From: an uncultured Oscillospiraceae bacterium | Lineage (GTDB): Bacteria > Bacillota_A > Clostridia > Oscillospirales > Oscillospiraceae | DNA length: 5,374 nt | Direction of reading: 5' to 3' | NCBI GenBank assembly: GCA_934635515.1 | Contig: CAKTZK010000088.1 | Location: forward strand, 1-5,374 | Shown here: piece by piece, positions 5,181-5,374 of the stretch | How the letters are laid out: every line of letters starts with the position of its first letter | Numbering within the stretch: the stretch's first letter is position 1 | Made by a program: the position numbers and the translations under genes | The notes under the pieces: model-generated | The model's input: only the letters and a program-made list of their open reading frames with translations | Databases searched by the model: none | What the model was told of the DNA's origin: nothing

Positions 5181-5194
5181 AGCGCGTAAGCGCT
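5181..5194. repeat. Short hairpin with GTAA tetraloop
   Basis: AGCGC 5181-5185 pairs with GCGCT 5190-5194 around GTAA, a GNRA-type tetraloop that is stable in RNA. With no T-tract it is not a terminator; it may be part of the surrounding repeat mosaic. Confidence 0.45.
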
Positions 5195-5311
5195 TTCGAA
5201 CGGAGATAGACGCAGAGGCGATGCGAAAGCACAGCGCGGGTATGCGTTATTTGATTCGTGGGGTAGGTGAGTTTCGCTCTGGACGGCACCGCGCCCACGC
5301 AAGGAATCCAA

Positions 5312-5343
5312 CAGCGGAACGAAAAAATTATTTCGTTCCGCTG
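5312..5343 (+). terminator. 13-bp-stem hairpin, possible terminator
   Basis: CAGCGGAACGAAA 5312-5324 pairs perfectly with TTTCGTTCCGCTG 5331-5343 around an AAATTA loop. A run of five T lies 6 nt beyond (5350-5354), further than in a standard intrinsic terminator, so termination on the plus strand is possible but not certain; on the minus strand there is no T-tract. It is the strongest terminator candidate downstream of the selenium operon. Confidence 0.5.
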
Positions 5344-5353
5344 CTTAAGTTTT

Positions 5354-5374
5354 TGAAACTCTGAAAAAGTTTCA
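5354..5374. repeat. Terminal 7-bp inverted repeat at the window edge
   Basis: TGAAACT 5354-5360 pairs with AGTTTCA 5368-5374 around CTGAAAA. It lies 10 nt after the 13-bp hairpin and reaches the window end, so its full extent is unknown. Confidence 0.45.

Larger units (their letters stand above)
4887..5374. other. Gene-free repeat-rich region
   Basis: No convincing coding gene was found in these 488 bp. Open frames on both strands overlap one another, cross perfect hairpins and have no ribosome binding site. The region is a chain of palindromic modules listed separately (4910-4939, 4976-5016, 5037-5073, 5105-5134, 5181-5194, 5312-5343, 5354-5374) separated by short linkers. Such mosaics of short intergenic repeats are common in gut Oscillospiraceae. 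Nothing is recognised in 5195-5311, which may be the body of a longer repeat. Confidence 0.8.

Noticed and set aside
5089..5364. 91-codon plus-strand open frame in the right repeat region
   Set aside because: Crosses three perfect hairpins, lacks a ribosome binding site and has the Arg-rich make-up of translated repeats.

Overview
The window looks like chromosomal DNA from a GC-rich, low-spore-trait Firmicute of the class Clostridia, most likely the Oscillospiraceae/Flavonifractor-Oscillibacter group. This rests on the plsX-acpP-rnc gene order, strong AGGAGG-type ribosome binding sites, sigma-A-like promoters in AT-rich gaps between GC-rich genes, a Clostridia-style selenium cluster (selD, yedF, DUF3343), and a mosaic of short palindromic repeats at the right end. 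The taxon is an inference from style and gene content, not from a search.

Left part (1-1785, + strand) is the lipid/RNA block: the C-terminal part of PlsX (acyl-phosphate synthesis), a short AT-rich gap with a good promoter, acyl carrier protein AcpP, then ribonuclease III (rnc). Between acpP and rnc lies about 160 bp that folds into a nested, branched structure. Its outer arms are inverted repeats that start exactly at the acpP stop codon, and a 6-bp direct repeat (CAGTTG) sits at both ends. It is either a structured rnc leader, possibly an RNase III self-regulation target, or a small MITE-like insertion. It is the most interesting signal in the window.

Middle part (1793-2772) has a perfect 22-bp-stem bidirectional terminator shared by rnc and a convergent minus-strand gene for a P-loop uridine kinase-family protein. 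That gene has its own extended -10 promoter in the divergent gap 2773-2977. The same gap holds an extended -10 promoter for the selenium operon and two TTCTA/TAGAA dyads that could be operator sites.

Right part (2978-4886, + strand) is a compact selenium operon: selD makes selenophosphate, and YedF (TusA-like plus DsrE-like domains) and a DUF3343 Se/S-carrier-like protein carry cysteine motifs suited to handling reactive Se/S. No selA, selB or tRNA-Sec gene is in the window, so the use of the selenophosphate (selenocysteine, selenouridine or a Se-dependent molybdenum hydroxylase cofactor) cannot be decided here.

The last 488 bp (4887-5374) hold no convincing gene. They are a chain of hairpin repeat modules, including one module present twice, ending in a 13-bp-stem hairpin that may terminate transcription.
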